Shown in pieces: positions 1 through 10,200 of a stretch of DNA of 31,456 nucleotides. The notes beneath the pieces are model-generated. The model did no database searches. It saw only the letters and a program-made list of their open reading frames with translations, and had not been told where the DNA came from. This stretch comes from an uncultured Bryobacterales bacterium (GTDB lineage: Bacteria > Acidobacteriota > Terriglobia > Bryobacterales > Bryobacteraceae). The position numbers and the translations under genes are program-made. The stretch covers positions 1 to 31,456 of the forward strand of contig CALGAR010000040.1 in the NCBI GenBank assembly GCA_937959285.1, given 5' to 3'. Position 1 is the stretch's first letter; every line of letters begins with the position of its first letter.

Positions 1-2
1 CG

Positions 3-131
3 ATCCCGCTGGGCCGCGTCGGGCAGCCTGAGGATGTGGCGGACGTCGTCGTCTTTCTCGCTTCTGAACAGGCCCGGTGGCTCACCGGGCAGCTTCTCTA
101 CGTCGGCGGCGGCAACCGAATGCACCAGTGA
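3..131 (+). CDS. C-terminal end of an SDR-family oxidoreductase (partial)
   Basis: This is the last 42 codons of a gene entering from the left edge, ending in TGA. The visible peptide has GRVGQPEDVADVVVFLAS followed by a WLTGQ segment and a YVGGG near the C-terminus. This is the typical tail of classical short-chain dehydrogenases, where the G-R-x-G-x-P-x-E-x-A block and the S-x-x-x-x-W-x-T-G-Q element precede a final glycine-rich strand. The Rossmann glycine motif and the YxxxK catalytic motif lie outside the window, so substrate and cofactor cannot be named. It converges with the Oar-like gene on the other strand, and a short direct repeat (184-193 and 200-209) lies between the two stops. 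Confidence 0.8.
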   Translation: MPLGRVGQPEDVADVVVFLASEQARWLTGQLLYVGGGNRMHQ

Positions 132-209
132 AGCCTGGCCTCATACGCAGCAAGGCGACGAAACCTGGGGATGCATGGGCGGCGGCCGCGCCTAAGCACG
201 GCCGCGCCT

Positions 210-3200
210 TTAGAAGATCAGCTTCAAGCCAAACTGGTTGATGCGGGCGTCCCGCGACGTGGTGATTGTTCCGAACTGGGCTCGTGAGTTGCGGCCGTCC
301 GGTCCGGCTCCGAACGTATCGTCTGCCAGACCGAGATTTACATGGTTGGCGACGTTGAACGACTCCGCTCGGAACTGCAGGTTGAACCGCTCGGTGATCC
401 GAGTGTCCTTGATCACAGAGAGGTCGAAGTTGATTGTACCGGGGTGACGGACATCGGGAAGCGTACGGCCCACGTTTCCAAACGTGAAGTCGGGCGGGTT
501 GACGAACTGCGACGTATCGAACCAGCGCTGGGCATTCCGCTCACCTCGTGGCAGCTTGGCGCTCTTTCCCGTCGAATTCGGCCGATCCGCCTGGAAATTG
601 CTGGCTCCACGGACCGTCAAGGGGATCCCCGATTGAATCACGCTGATCAAATTCACCTGCCAGCCGCTCACGATCTTCCGCGCTACGGCGTTCGACGGAC
701 TGAACGCCTTACCCTGGCCAAACGGAAGCTCGTAGAGAAGGCTCGTAACGAGCCGCTGAGAGACATCGGCAGGATCCAGGGACCTGTTCAGCTTTCGATT
801 GAATCGTCCGTCCTGAAATGCTGTATCGGTTACCTGCTCGATCGGGCCGAAATCGATCGGGATCAGAGAAGAATCGCTCATTCTCTTGCCCGTCGTGTAG
901 GCGACGTTCACCAGCAGACCGTTACGCATCCGCTTCTGAACGTTCAACTGGAGCTGATGGGACGTATAGTTGCCGAGGAGCGGGTTACGGATTGTGACGC
1001 TGTTATAGTACGGGAAAGCCATCAGCGCGCGCTCAAGTGTGATGGTCGCGGCCCCCAACCCGCCGGGAACGAGCCCGGCGTATGGATTCGGGACCGGATT
1101 GAACAAGCTCTGACCAAGCTGCGCGCGAAGCTCCGGATCTAACTGGTTCAGGTTGTATCCGTTGGCAGCAAAGCCATTGCCCTTGTTCGCAGAGTAAGCC
1201 ACGTCGAACAACCAGTTCCCAATCTGTTGCTGAAGGCTTGCGCTCCACTGTTGGCTGAGCGGAGTCGCACCGTTCGATTCCGTCACTGACACGCTCTGCC
1301 CAAGCAATGCCAAGGGGCCGGCGGACGCTCCGGGAGACTCGAGCGGCGGCGAAGGGAACCCGTCCGCGAACCGGAACGCGCGCTGCCCCGGCCCTTGCGC
1401 TACCCAGCTTGTGGAAGTGTTCGAAAAGAGCTGCGTATTCCCCATGAACGTGCGGAAAAAGATGGATGGATAGAAGATTCCATAACCGCCGCGGAACACC
1501 GTCCTTCCGTTGCCAAAGATGTCCCAGGCGAATCCAAACCGCGGGCCGAAGTCGAGGAAATCTTCCTCCATGAACGAGCGGGGCTGACCGTTCCGGCCAG
1601 CGTAAACAACCTGCCCCATAAATGGCGTGCCCGGATTCGGAAGGCTGGGGTCGAAATTGATGTGGCCGTTATTCCGCTCGTAAGGCTTTTGTTGCCAGTC
1701 CCACCGCAGTCCCAGGTTCAGCGTCAGGCGGCGGGAGACTTTCCAGTCATCCTGAAAGAATGCGCTGATTGCCGTTCCGTGAAAGGAGTTCCCAAGAATG
1801 CGATCGATGTTGGCGGAACTGACTTCACCAAGGAGGAATTGGGCGAGATTGGAACCGGTGCCTGCCGTAGCCTGCGGATTCGTGGTCAGGCCGCTGAAGA
1901 CAAAGTTGCCAGAGAGGGCCGCACCCTGCCGGTTGCCGCCGTAGAGAATCCTGTGGTTGTACCCAATCTTCATGGTGTGGTTGCCATGAATTTTGGTGAG
2001 CATGTTCTGGATGTCCCAGTTCAGCGAGCCCCGCTCGCCGTACGCCTGGCCGCCGATCATCCCGTAGCCAAATTCCAGTTGGGGGAACTGGTCATTCGGA
2101 ACAATCTCGGGCAGTCCCAACCGCCGCGGCCAATCCTTTCCCGCATTCACTGCCTGAAACAGGAAATGTTGCCGCATCACTCCGATCCGTAGGTTGTTGA
2201 GCAAAGTCGGAGAGAACGTGTGCGTATCGGAGAACATGATGTTGCGGTTCATTTGCGTGTCTTCCCGGTTCTGACCAACAGTCGGATCGGTGAAGATTGA
2301 ATTCCCCGCCGTGTAGTGTCTCGCATGCGTGTAGCGGAAGAACATGGAGTTCGAATCGCTGAACCGGTGGTCCACACGGATGTTGAACTGAGTCCAGTCC
2401 GTGATGGTCTTGTTCTCGTCCTGAAAGTTGTTCGCAAACGTGAACGGATTGGTCGGTTCGCGGTTGGGTGCAGGCCAGAAGGCGAGAATCTTTGGCGTAA
2501 TGGGATCAAACCGGCTCGCCGGAATGATGTTATTCGGAAACTGATCTCGGATTAATCCCGAGCCGTTCGAATTTGGGCGGGTTGTAGCGGGATCGTAGAT
2601 TGGAATCGGGGCGCCTGCGGACGTAGCAAGGCGTCGGAAGTCGCCCTCCCGGAACTCCTGGATCGGCACGCTGGTAATGCGAGGGTCGGAAGAGCGAAGG
2701 CGGTATTCCTCCCAGTTGAAGAATCCAAATGTACGATCCTTAATGGCGGGTCCGCCAATGGAGCCGCCAAACTGGTTGTATCGAAGTGGGAGACGGCGGG
2801 GGGCAAAGGTCTTACGTGCATCAAACTTGTCATTTCGCAGAAATTCGTACAGAGTCCCGTGGAACTCGTTGGTCCCCGATTTAGTCACCAGGTTGACAGC
2901 ACCGCCGGCGGTGAATCCGAACTCGGCGGACATCGGACCGCTTTGCACCTTGAACTCTTCGACCGCGTCAACAGCAGGCGGCACACCCACTTCTCCCACG
3001 TAGCTCAGAATGTTGTTATTCCCGTCCAGCATCTGCGCATTCATGGCGCTGGGGCCGCCATTGATGCTGATGGACGAGATCTGAACCCCGCGGTCCCCGA
3101 ATCCGGAGTTCGTCGGCCCTGCATTAGAGATGACTCCCGGGTTCAACAGCGTCAAAGCCAATGCGTTGCGCCCGTTGAGCGGAAGGTCGCGCACGCGCCG

Positions 3201-3614
3201 GTTCTCAATCACCGCGCCAATGGTTGCGGATCCCGTATCAACGAGGGGCGCCTCACCGACAACTTCCACGGTCTCTGCCAACTGGCCGACTTCCAGCCTG
3301 AGATCCAGCCGCGCATTCTGGTTCACCTGCAGCCTAATGCCGCTCCGCACAATCCGCTTGAACCCCTCGTACTGCGCCGTCACCTCGTATTCGCCCACTG
3401 GCAGGTTGGGAGCAACATAGTTTCCACTCTCGTTGCTCGTTGTCCGGAAGATTGCGTTCGTGCGAGTGTTGCGAATTTCAACCGTGGCGCCCGCCACCGC
3501 GGCATCCTGGGGATCCGTGACGACCCCGGAGATCGTGCCAGTCTCCAGCTGCGCGACAAGGCTCGCGACCGCCATCAAGACGAGCGCAGTTGTGCGAAAA
3601 AGTAACTCTCTCAT
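210..3614 (-). CDS. Oar-like TonB-dependent outer-membrane protein (carboxypeptidase regulatory domain, plug, barrel)
   Basis: This is a protein of 1134 residues. Residues 1-22 form a signal peptide ending in VAQ. A carboxypeptidase-regulatory-like beta-sandwich follows (about 24-105, starting TGTISGVVTDPQDAAVAGA, with GEYEVTAQYEGFK). Then comes a plug-like region (about 115-240, with DLPLNGRNALALTLLNPG and a VEEFKVQSGPMSAEFG segment). The remainder is barrel-like, with SGTNEFHGTLYEFLRND and a C-terminal strand ending in phenylalanine, as outer-membrane barrels do. Such Oar-like proteins are expanded in Acidobacteriota, where many are annotated as TonB-dependent receptors; the ligands are mostly unknown. 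I see no SusD-like partner. The start ATG is preceded by GGGGAAGG a few bases upstream. A putative promoter and a hairpin lie in the 178-bp region upstream. Confidence 0.9.
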   Translation of the reverse strand: MRELLFRTTALVLMAVASLVAQLETGTISGVVTDPQDAAVAGATVEIRNTRTNAIFRTTSNESGNYVAPNLPVGEYEVTAQYEGFKRIVRSGIRLQVNQNARLDLRLEVGQLAETVEVVGEAPLVDTGSATIGAVIENRRVRDLPLNGRNALALTLLNPGVISNAGPTNSGFGDRGVQISSISINGGPSAMNAQMLDGNNNILSYVGEVGVPPAVDAVEEFKVQSGPMSAEFGFTAGGAVNLVTKSGTNEFHGTLYEFLRNDKFDARKTFAPRRLPLRYNQFGGSIGGPAIKDRTFGFFNWEEYRLRSSDPRITSVPIQEFREGDFRRLATSAGAPIPIYDPATTRPNSNGSGLIRDQFPNNIIPASRFDPITPKILAFWPAPNREPTNPFTFANNFQDENKTITDWTQFNIRVDHRFSDSNSMFFRYTHARHYTAGNSIFTDPTVGQNREDTQMNRNIMFSDTHTFSPTLLNNLRIGVMRQHFLFQAVNAGKDWPRRLGLPEIVPNDQFPQLEFGYGMIGGQAYGERGSLNWDIQNMLTKIHGNHTMKIGYNHRILYGGNRQGAALSGNFVFSGLTTNPQATAGTGSNLAQFLLGEVSSANIDRILGNSFHGTAISAFFQDDWKVSRRLTLNLGLRWDWQQKPYERNNGHINFDPSLPNPGTPFMGQVVYAGRNGQPRSFMEEDFLDFGPRFGFAWDIFGNGRTVFRGGYGIFYPSIFFRTFMGNTQLFSNTSTSWVAQGPGQRAFRFADGFPSPPLESPGASAGPLALLGQSVSVTESNGATPLSQQWSASLQQQIGNWLFDVAYSANKGNGFAANGYNLNQLDPELRAQLGQSLFNPVPNPYAGLVPGGLGAATITLERALMAFPYYNSVTIRNPLLGNYTSHQLQLNVQKRMRNGLLVNVAYTTGKRMSDSSLIPIDFGPIEQVTDTAFQDGRFNRKLNRSLDPADVSQRLVTSLLYELPFGQGKAFSPSNAVARKIVSGWQVNLISVIQSGIPLTVRGASNFQADRPNSTGKSAKLPRGERNAQRWFDTSQFVNPPDFTFGNVGRTLPDVRHPGTINFDLSVIKDTRITERFNLQFRAESFNVANHVNLGLADDTFGAGPDGRNSRAQFGTITTSRDARINQFGLKLIF

Positions 3615-3661
3615 TAGACCTTCCCCATCTGCAGGCCAGCAAAGACAGCCGGAAACAGACG

Positions 3662-3683
3662 AACGCCTTTGGCAGCAGGCGTT
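3662..3683 (-). promoter_or_regulatory. Hairpin in the 5' leader of the Oar-like gene
   Basis: A perfect 7-bp inverted repeat (AACGCCT / AGGCGTT) with an 8-nt loop lies 48 bp upstream of the start codon at 3614 and downstream of the candidate promoter, so it would be in the leader RNA. It could be a regulatory structure or chance. No known riboswitch motif is recognised. Confidence 0.3.
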
Positions 3684-3730
3684 TCGCTCAGGCGGTGCGC
3701 TGCCGTACTCCTGCTTGGCAGATTTTCAAG

Positions 3731-3759
3731 ATTCTTGCATTAAGATTGCCCGATTGCAA
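3731..3759 (-). promoter_or_regulatory. Candidate sigma-70-type promoter for the Oar-like gene
   Basis: Read on the minus strand, TTGCAA (3759-3754) and AAGAAT (3736-3731) are separated by 17 bp. Each matches 4 of 6 consensus positions, in an AT-rich stretch that stands out from its GC-rich surroundings. It lies upstream of the Oar-like start at 3614 and just downstream of the AI-2E-family gene, suggesting the Oar-like gene has its own promoter. This is pattern matching only. Confidence 0.3.
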
Positions 3760-3792
3760 TAGAATATTTCAGATTAAAGATACAAGCAAGAA

Positions 3793-4902
3793 TCAGAAGA
3801 GCTGCGGCTCGCAGATTGCGTCGTCGGCGCCTGCGACATCCGTTCTTTCGCCCAGGGTGTCCTCGAGATACAGCATCTTCACGACGACAAGTCCAGCCGC
3901 GGTCAGGGGAATGGCCAGTAGCACGCCAATGGGACCGACTAACAGGCCCAGGGCCACTTGGGCTGTGATCGACACGGCCGGCTCCAGGTGAACGGCCCGG
4001 CTTTGCACAATCGGCGCCACGACATAGCCTTCCACCTGTTGCACGATGACGTATAGAACAATCACATAGAAGGCATCCGCCGGACTTTGGACGAGAGCCA
4101 CGAGAACCGCCGGAACCGCCGCAGCGATGGGGCCGATGTAGGAAACGAAGTCCAGGAGGCCGGCGAGGATGCCCAGCGCAAGAGCCATTGGAATGCCCAG
4201 GAGGGCAAGGCCTATCGTCACCGCCACGCCGACGAATATCATCACGGTGGCCTGTCCGACGAGCCACCAAAGCAGCGTGTGGCGTAACGCGCTCAATACG
4301 TGACAGGCTCGCTCGCGCCCGGACCTGGGGAGCAGCCGGACGATCCCCCTCAAATAAGGCTCCGGTCTCACAGCAAAGTAAAGGCCGACCACGAGCACGA
4401 AAACCGCCTGCCCAAGCACTCCCAGAAGACCCGTGAAAAGCCCTCCCAATCTTGTGAAACTCTGCCTTCCCGCGGCGAGCAGTCCTTCGTCACGCGCCAG
4501 CTCGTCCGCAATCCGCGCGCCCCACTCGTACTGCCTGAGCTTTTGTTCAAGCTGCCCCAGAGACTCCGGCAACGCTTCGCCGAGCTCACGCAACTGAAGG
4601 CTGACCTGGGGAGCCATCAGGCGTCCCGTGACAATCAGCACACTGAGAAGACCAAGGATGACGGCCAGCAGAGCCACGCCATGACGGATGCGCAGGTGGG
4701 AGGAGACGAAGTCGGCCAGACCGCGCAGGAAAACGGCCACGAGTAAACCGCCGAAAACCAGCAGAAGCACGTGCGCCAGATACCACACCATCAGGAGGAG
4801 CAGCACCAAAAGCGCTGTAATCATTACTGCAACTGCTACCTTACGAGGGAACTCGAAACGGCCGTCCGCATCCCGGCGATCTGTATTCGGCATATCGGAC
4901 AC
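3793..4902 (-). CDS. AI-2E family transporter (permease, PF01594-like)
   Basis: This is a polytopic inner-membrane protein of up to 369 residues. Hydrophobic segments lie at about 23-62, 75-95 and 165-180, with a cluster after about 210. A soluble amphipathic stretch between the third and fourth segments (rich in QLRELGEALPESLGQLEQKL) is typical of the family. The conserved family core is clear: GILAGLLDFVSYIGPIAAA, then EGYVVAPIVQSRAVHLEPAV, then GPIGVLLAIPL. Family members include TqsA (AI-2 export) and ion/H+ antiporters, so the name does not establish quorum-sensing transport. Two starts are possible: GTG at 4902, or ATG at 4893, which has GGGAG 8 nt upstream and gives 366 residues. The ATG looks better. 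It is transcribed divergently from the YfhO-like gene. Confidence 0.9.
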   Translation of the reverse strand: MSDMPNTDRRDADGRFEFPRKVAVAVMITALLVLLLLMVWYLAHVLLLVFGGLLVAVFLRGLADFVSSHLRIRHGVALLAVILGLLSVLIVTGRLMAPQVSLQLRELGEALPESLGQLEQKLRQYEWGARIADELARDEGLLAAGRQSFTRLGGLFTGLLGVLGQAVFVLVVGLYFAVRPEPYLRGIVRLLPRSGRERACHVLSALRHTLLWWLVGQATVMIFVGVAVTIGLALLGIPMALALGILAGLLDFVSYIGPIAAAVPAVLVALVQSPADAFYVIVLYVIVQQVEGYVVAPIVQSRAVHLEPAVSITAQVALGLLVGPIGVLLAIPLTAAGLVVVKMLYLEDTLGERTDVAGADDAICEPQLF

Positions 4903-5052
4903 TCCCGAACCCGCCCTACATCGCCTTCACCTAGTGCACTTAGCTGGCCGAAAAGGAGGCAATCCGTTCCGAAGATTGGTATCCGCCGGAAGAGCAGCGT
5001 TGACGGATGTCCGACCACGCTTGCCGAATCCCGATTTGATACGTTAGGACCA

Positions 5053-7149
5053 ATGAAAGCTCGTGCATCGCGTCCAAGCTTCGCGCGAGTTGCGGCAATT
5101 TTGCTTGTCACTGTAGTTCCGCTGCTGTTTCATTGGGCGACAATCTTTTCCGATGACAGAACGATTCCCTGGGATTTCCTGAACTTTCACCTGCCCCACC
5201 TCGTGGTCATGCACGAGGCAGCCGCAAAAAGTACGTTCCCGTTCTGGGATAGCTACAACTACTGCGGCCGCCCGTTCGCTGCGAATCCTCAAACGCAATC
5301 TTTCTACCTGCCGAGATGGATTACCGTTCTGACAGCACGTTCTCCCTCCAATCTGGTTTCACGGCTCGAAGTAGAGGTGCTCGTGCATATCATCTGCGCC
5401 GGGCTCTTCACTTTACTTCTGGCCTGGCGCCTCGGCTTTGATTCGCAGGCGGCCGCGCTCGCCGGTGTAGCGTATGGAAGCGGATGCTTCATTGCCTCGC
5501 AGTTGCAACACGTCGGCATGATCGAACTCGGAGCGTGGCTACCTGCCGCGGCGTGGGCTGTTGTGAGACTGATCCAGTCACCACGTCACACGAACGCCAT
5601 TCTGCTCGGCGCGATCCTTGCAACTGCTTATTTGACCGGCTTCATGCCGGCAGTGCTCGTCCTCTACGCGGCATCCTTCCTGCTGCTCCTGTTGCTGCTA
5701 TGGGCGTTCCGAAAACCGGCTCTGCGGCCGCTGAGCCTTTTCGCAATCGCGTGTCTGTTCTCTTTAGGCGTCGTAAGCTTTCAGCTCATTCCCTCGATTG
5801 AACTGGCTCAACACAGTGTCGGTAAATACCGGCTCGACTGGAGAGGTACCGGCGGAGGAATTCCCTGGGAGTCCCTCGTTTCGCTGATCTGGCCGGATTA
5901 TTATGGCGTTTCCGATCTCAGCCGCTTCCGACTTAAACAGGAACTTACCTTCTGCTACTTATTCAACGGTTTCATTCCCCTTATCCTCGTCGCCGCGGCC
6001 TTCCGATATGCGCGCCGAGTACGCATCGTAGCCGCCATGACCGCGCTTCTCATCATCTCCGCCGCTTGCATGCTCGGTGACCACACGATGTTCGGTCTCT
6101 CCCTCTGGCGCCTGATTCCTGAAGCGGTTCGCGGCGCCTATTATCCGTCATCGTGGATCATGGTGTTCAGCTTCGGGGTCGCCCTGGTCTCGGCCGCAGT
6201 TCTGAGTCAGACAAAACTACGAGCAGCGATAAAGTGGGCACTTGTCGTCCTGACCGCAGGAGAACTCCTCTACTTCAACTCCAACCTTCCAATGAACTCG
6301 ACTTCCTATAGGCCGGACGAACGCATCTCTAATAGCGCCTATTTGGGTGATGCCGCGACTCCGGCAGCGCTTGCGCCGGGACCGGCGCCGGCCAATGCTC
6401 GGTTCGATATCGTTCACGAAAGCGAGCAGTGGGTCTTCAATGCATCCCTGCTTGGGCGCCTAACCGCCAACGGATACGACCCGCTCGCTCTCGAACGCGT
6501 GATTCAAAGCCGGCTATTCTTCGCGGAAGGTCACCGCTGGGGCGCACTGTACAAAGTGGAACGGCCGGAATCGGCAATGCTCGCGGCAATGAATGTAGAC
6601 TATCTCGTGAGTTCCGAGCCGCTGCCGCTGCAAGCAGATTCGACATGGCGATGCGTGCGCAGTACTCCCCGGTGGGTTTACCGCAGAACAGATCCGTCGT
6701 CGCGAGTGTACTTCGTACCGTCGGTTGTTCGCGCCGGCAGCATGGGAGACGCGGTTACAGCCGCCCGCAACCCTTACTGGAATCCGCGAAAACAGGCGGT
6801 TGCGGAAGAACCGGGCTCCGCTGCTACAGATTTGCCCGTTGGAGAAGTGGAAGTAATTTCGTACAAGCCGGGGGAAATCCAGCTTCGGACGACCAATACG
6901 GGGCTCGGTTTCCTCTACCTCAGCGAGGCGTACTATCCAGGGTGGCGTGCCCTGATCGACGGCAGTCCAGCAGGGCTTGTTGCCGCCAATGTCGCGTTCC
7001 AAGGCCTGTGGGTGCCCGCCGGTGCACACGATGTGACGATTCGCTTTGAGCCTTCCATCTTTGTTCAGGGCGGACTATTATCCGCCGGTACAGTTATCGC
7101 TGCCGGCGTTCTCTTAATTTGGAGATACCGGCGTCAGCGCGAAGAGTAA
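5053..7149 (+). CDS. YfhO-like multi-pass membrane protein
   Basis: This is a membrane protein of 698 residues. The N-terminal half has many hydrophobic segments (about 12-31, 110-125, 135-150, 160-175, 185-220, and more to about 430). Between the first two lies a conserved-looking loop with WDFLNFHLPHLVVMHE and FPFWDSYNYCGRPFAANPQT, as in the YfhO family and related GT-C-like proteins, where acidic residues in the first large loop are functionally important. The C-terminal part is mostly soluble, ending with an AYYPGWRALIDG segment and a last membrane helix. YfhO proteins are implicated in glycosylating envelope polymers. Substrate is unknown here. I chose ATG 5053, preceded by AGGA, because the frame stays open further upstream only into the divergent gene. 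No partner glycosyltransferase is adjacent. Confidence 0.8.
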   Translation: MKARASRPSFARVAAILLVTVVPLLFHWATIFSDDRTIPWDFLNFHLPHLVVMHEAAAKSTFPFWDSYNYCGRPFAANPQTQSFYLPRWITVLTARSPSNLVSRLEVEVLVHIICAGLFTLLLAWRLGFDSQAAALAGVAYGSGCFIASQLQHVGMIELGAWLPAAAWAVVRLIQSPRHTNAILLGAILATAYLTGFMPAVLVLYAASFLLLLLLLWAFRKPALRPLSLFAIACLFSLGVVSFQLIPSIELAQHSVGKYRLDWRGTGGGIPWESLVSLIWPDYYGVSDLSRFRLKQELTFCYLFNGFIPLILVAAAFRYARRVRIVAAMTALLIISAACMLGDHTMFGLSLWRLIPEAVRGAYYPSSWIMVFSFGVALVSAAVLSQTKLRAAIKWALVVLTAGELLYFNSNLPMNSTSYRPDERISNSAYLGDAATPAALAPGPAPANARFDIVHESEQWVFNASLLGRLTANGYDPLALERVIQSRLFFAEGHRWGALYKVERPESAMLAAMNVDYLVSSEPLPLQADSTWRCVRSTPRWVYRRTDPSSRVYFVPSVVRAGSMGDAVTAARNPYWNPRKQAVAEEPGSAATDLPVGEVEVISYKPGEIQLRTTNTGLGFLYLSEAYYPGWRALIDGSPAGLVAANVAFQGLWVPAGAHDVTIRFEPSIFVQGGLLSAGTVIAAGVLLIWRYRRQREE

Positions 7150-7244
7150 TTCTTTACACGGATTTCCACCACATTCCTTCTCGCCTGAAACGCGTTTGAT
7201 GTATTATATGCCAACGCACTTCAACGGCAGCAGGAGGCATTTGT

Positions 7245-10200
7245 ATGCGTCTACTTTGCTTCGCCGCCCTCGTACTGGCGGTGGGGAATGTCTTTGCGCA
7301 GTCTGACCGGGGAACAATCACAGGGTCAGTTAAGGATCCGTCGGGGGCAGCGGTTCCCGACGCGAAAGTTACTGCAATCCAGGTAGCAACAAACGCGGCC
7401 TCGAGCACTGTATCCACATCTACGGGCGACTTCACCATTCCATCGTTAACACCTGGCACTTATCAAATTCGCGTAGAGAAGGAAGGCTTCAAGAGCTTTG
7501 TCGGGACCGGCTACACGCTCATATCCGGCGGAACAACAGTTGTAAACGCGGTGCTGCAAGTTGGCGCGGTGAACGAATCCATCCAGGTAACAGCCTCCGC
7601 TGCTCAGATTCAGACGGAGAATGCGAAGACGACGACCCAGGTCTCAAATCGCATGGTCGATCAGCTCCCGCTGGTTGTCGGCGGCGCGATGCGCAGCGCC
7701 TTCGATCTGGCGATGGTAGCGCCTCAAGCGAACCTTCCCTCCGGCGCTGCCGAAGGAACCGACAAAGCATTCAGCATCGGAGGTGGCCAGGCTGGCGCTT
7801 ATGGAGCTACGCTCGACGGCGTCACGATATTGACTGGGCGTTATAACTCCGTCGAGTGGGCGAACGTCAACACCCCATCGGTTGACGCCATCACCGAGTT
7901 CAGCGTGGAAACCAACGGTTTCAAAGCAGAGTATGGCAGGGCGCAGGGCGGCACAATCACGTTCGTTTCCAAGTCCGGCACCAACGACTTTCACGGCACC
8001 GCCTATGAATTTCTGCGCAACAACACGCTCGATAGCCGGCGCTTCTTTGAGAACGAGAAGGGCATTTATAAGCAAAACGACTTTGGCTGGAGCGCGGGAG
8101 GCCCGGTCTACATTCCGAAACTTTACAACGGTCGGGACCGCACGTTTTTCTTTACCTCGATGGAGTGGTTCCGCAACCGCGTGGGCGCCACTTCCAGCCG
8201 TTCCAGCGTCCCTACTCCTGAGATGTATCAAGGAGATTTTCGTTATTGGGTGGATGGGAGCGGCAAGCAGCTCCCCATCTACGACCCCAGCACAACCCGG
8301 CTGGGTCCGGATGGGAAGACCTATATTCGCGACCCGTTTCCGAACAACATGATTCCGCAAGCTCGCTTCGCCAACTTCTCAAAGGCGGTTCTGAAGGAAG
8401 TCGGCAACGTCGCCTTTCCCAATAACGGCGCAACTCCTGGAACGAGCGATTACGTCCGGAACAACTACATCAACAACTCCGGCGTTACGCTGGATCCCTG
8501 GACAAAGTGGAGCCTCAAAGGAGATCACAGCTTCACAAGTTCGGATCGCGTGAGCTTTCTTTACAACTACGGCCTGCATGAAAAGATCCCTGGACCCGAT
8601 GGATTCGCCGGACTGCCTTATCCGCTGAACGAGACACGGCAGGGCAGGCAGAGGAGCGACGTCTACCGGGGAACCTACACCAAGGTAATTACACCGACCA
8701 TCATTAACTATGCATACGGGGGGGTGAACTTCTGGAAGGAGAGTAACCGGGCTCTGACTTACGGCCAGAACTGGAGCGCCAAGGGCATCTGTCTGCGTGA
8801 CGCCTGGAACTGCGACGTCAACTTCCCGACAATCCAGTTCTCGGACTACAGCACCTGGGGCCCAGCGGCTTTGGACGGCTCCGAAAACTTCGTCTTCTCC
8901 TTCGGCAACGACCTCAGTATCATTCGCGGCGCTCACACCTTCAAGATGGGTTATCTGTGGGAGCGGACTCATTACAACGGCTTCGGCCAGCAAACGATCG
9001 CTGGCCTGGTTCGCGGAGACCGGCGCAGCACGAGCGTTCCCAATGACAACAACCTGAGCACGGGAGGTGGAAACGGATTCGCATCCTTCCTGCTCGGCGA
9101 ATCCTATTCGGGTGGAACGGAGAACGAGCGCTTTGTGGGACAGCAGTGGCGAAGCCACGCCTTCTACTTCCAGGATGACTGGAAGGTCACACGCCGGCTT
9201 ACGCTGAACCTCGGACTCCGGTACGAATTCACTCTGCCCCCGCTCGAGCAGAAGGACAAATGGAGCGACTTCACTCCGGATCGGCCGAACCCGCGGGCCG
9301 ATAACATCCCCGGCGCGCTCCGCTTCGCGGGATTCGGACCCGGGCGGGAGAACTCCCGGACGCTGGTTGACGGCTGGTGGGGCGGATGGGGCCCGAGGCT
9401 CGGCTTGGCTTACTCGCTCAACGACAGGACTGTCATTCGCGCGGCAGGGGCGAGAACATTCGGTATCGTGAAGACGACGACGGGCAGCACGCATTTCGAC
9501 GGCGCGGTCCTCATCTACCGTCCTGAAAGTCTCGACAACGGAATTACTCCGGCTTTCAAGATGGATGACGGGCTTCCGCCCTATCAAAAGCCGCCCGTCA
9601 TTGATCCGAGCTTCGCCAACGGCCAGTCTCCTGCCTATTGGGATAACGACGCGGTCCGGATGCCGCAGAACTACCAGTGGACCTTCTCGATTCAGCGGCA
9701 ACTGGGCAGCAGCTTTGTGGCCGAAGCGGCATATAACGCGACGATGGGCTCGAACCTGGTCGCGGGGCTCAAGAACATCAATCAGCTCCCGTTCAGCGTT
9801 CTCGAGAAATACGGGCGCACTCTGCTCAGCAGCTCCATCGATAGCCCGGCAGCCGTTGCAGCAGGACTGAAGCGGCCTTACACAAACATCGATTGCGATT
9901 TCAGCCGCACCTGCCAGCCAGTGAGCGTCGCGCAAACGTTACGGCCATTTCCCCAATACAACCAGATCAATACCTGGGCGGGACTCGGCGACAAGAGCGG
10001 CCACTCGACCTATCATTCGATGGTCCTCAAGCTCGAGAAACGCTTTTCCGAAGGATGGACCTTCACCGGCTCCTACGTGCTGTCAAAGCTGCTGACGGAC
10101 GCCGACAGCTACGATGCCGACAACCGGGCGGCCGACCACTACAACCGCCGGCTCGAGAAATCCATTGGGCAGTATGATCAAACGCATATCTTCAAGTTCA

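Noticed and set aside
184..209. Direct repeat GGCCGCGCCT with a 6-nt spacer between the SDR and Oar-like genes
   Set aside because: A 10-bp GC-rich repeat this short is easily chance. The embedded CGGCCG copies could pair as a 6-bp stem, but support as a terminator is weak.
342..2192. Long plus-strand frames (266 and 265 codons) inside the first Oar-like gene
   Set aside because: They are antisense to a well-supported outer-membrane protein and contain no recognisable motif.
3793..4902. Reading the AI-2E-family gene as a quorum-sensing exporter
   Set aside because: The family name is historical, and many members move ions or other small molecules. No luxS or autoinducer gene is nearby.
4771..5052. 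N-terminal extension of the YfhO-like protein
   Set aside because: The extension would overlap the divergent AI-2E-family gene and reads as nonsense. ATG 5053 starts right before the first membrane helix.
8379..9935. Open frame of 518 codons antisense to the second Oar-like gene
   Set aside because: It is opposite a clear gene with a strong RBS, has no RBS or family match, and reads as the low-complexity shadow expected from high-GC codon bias.
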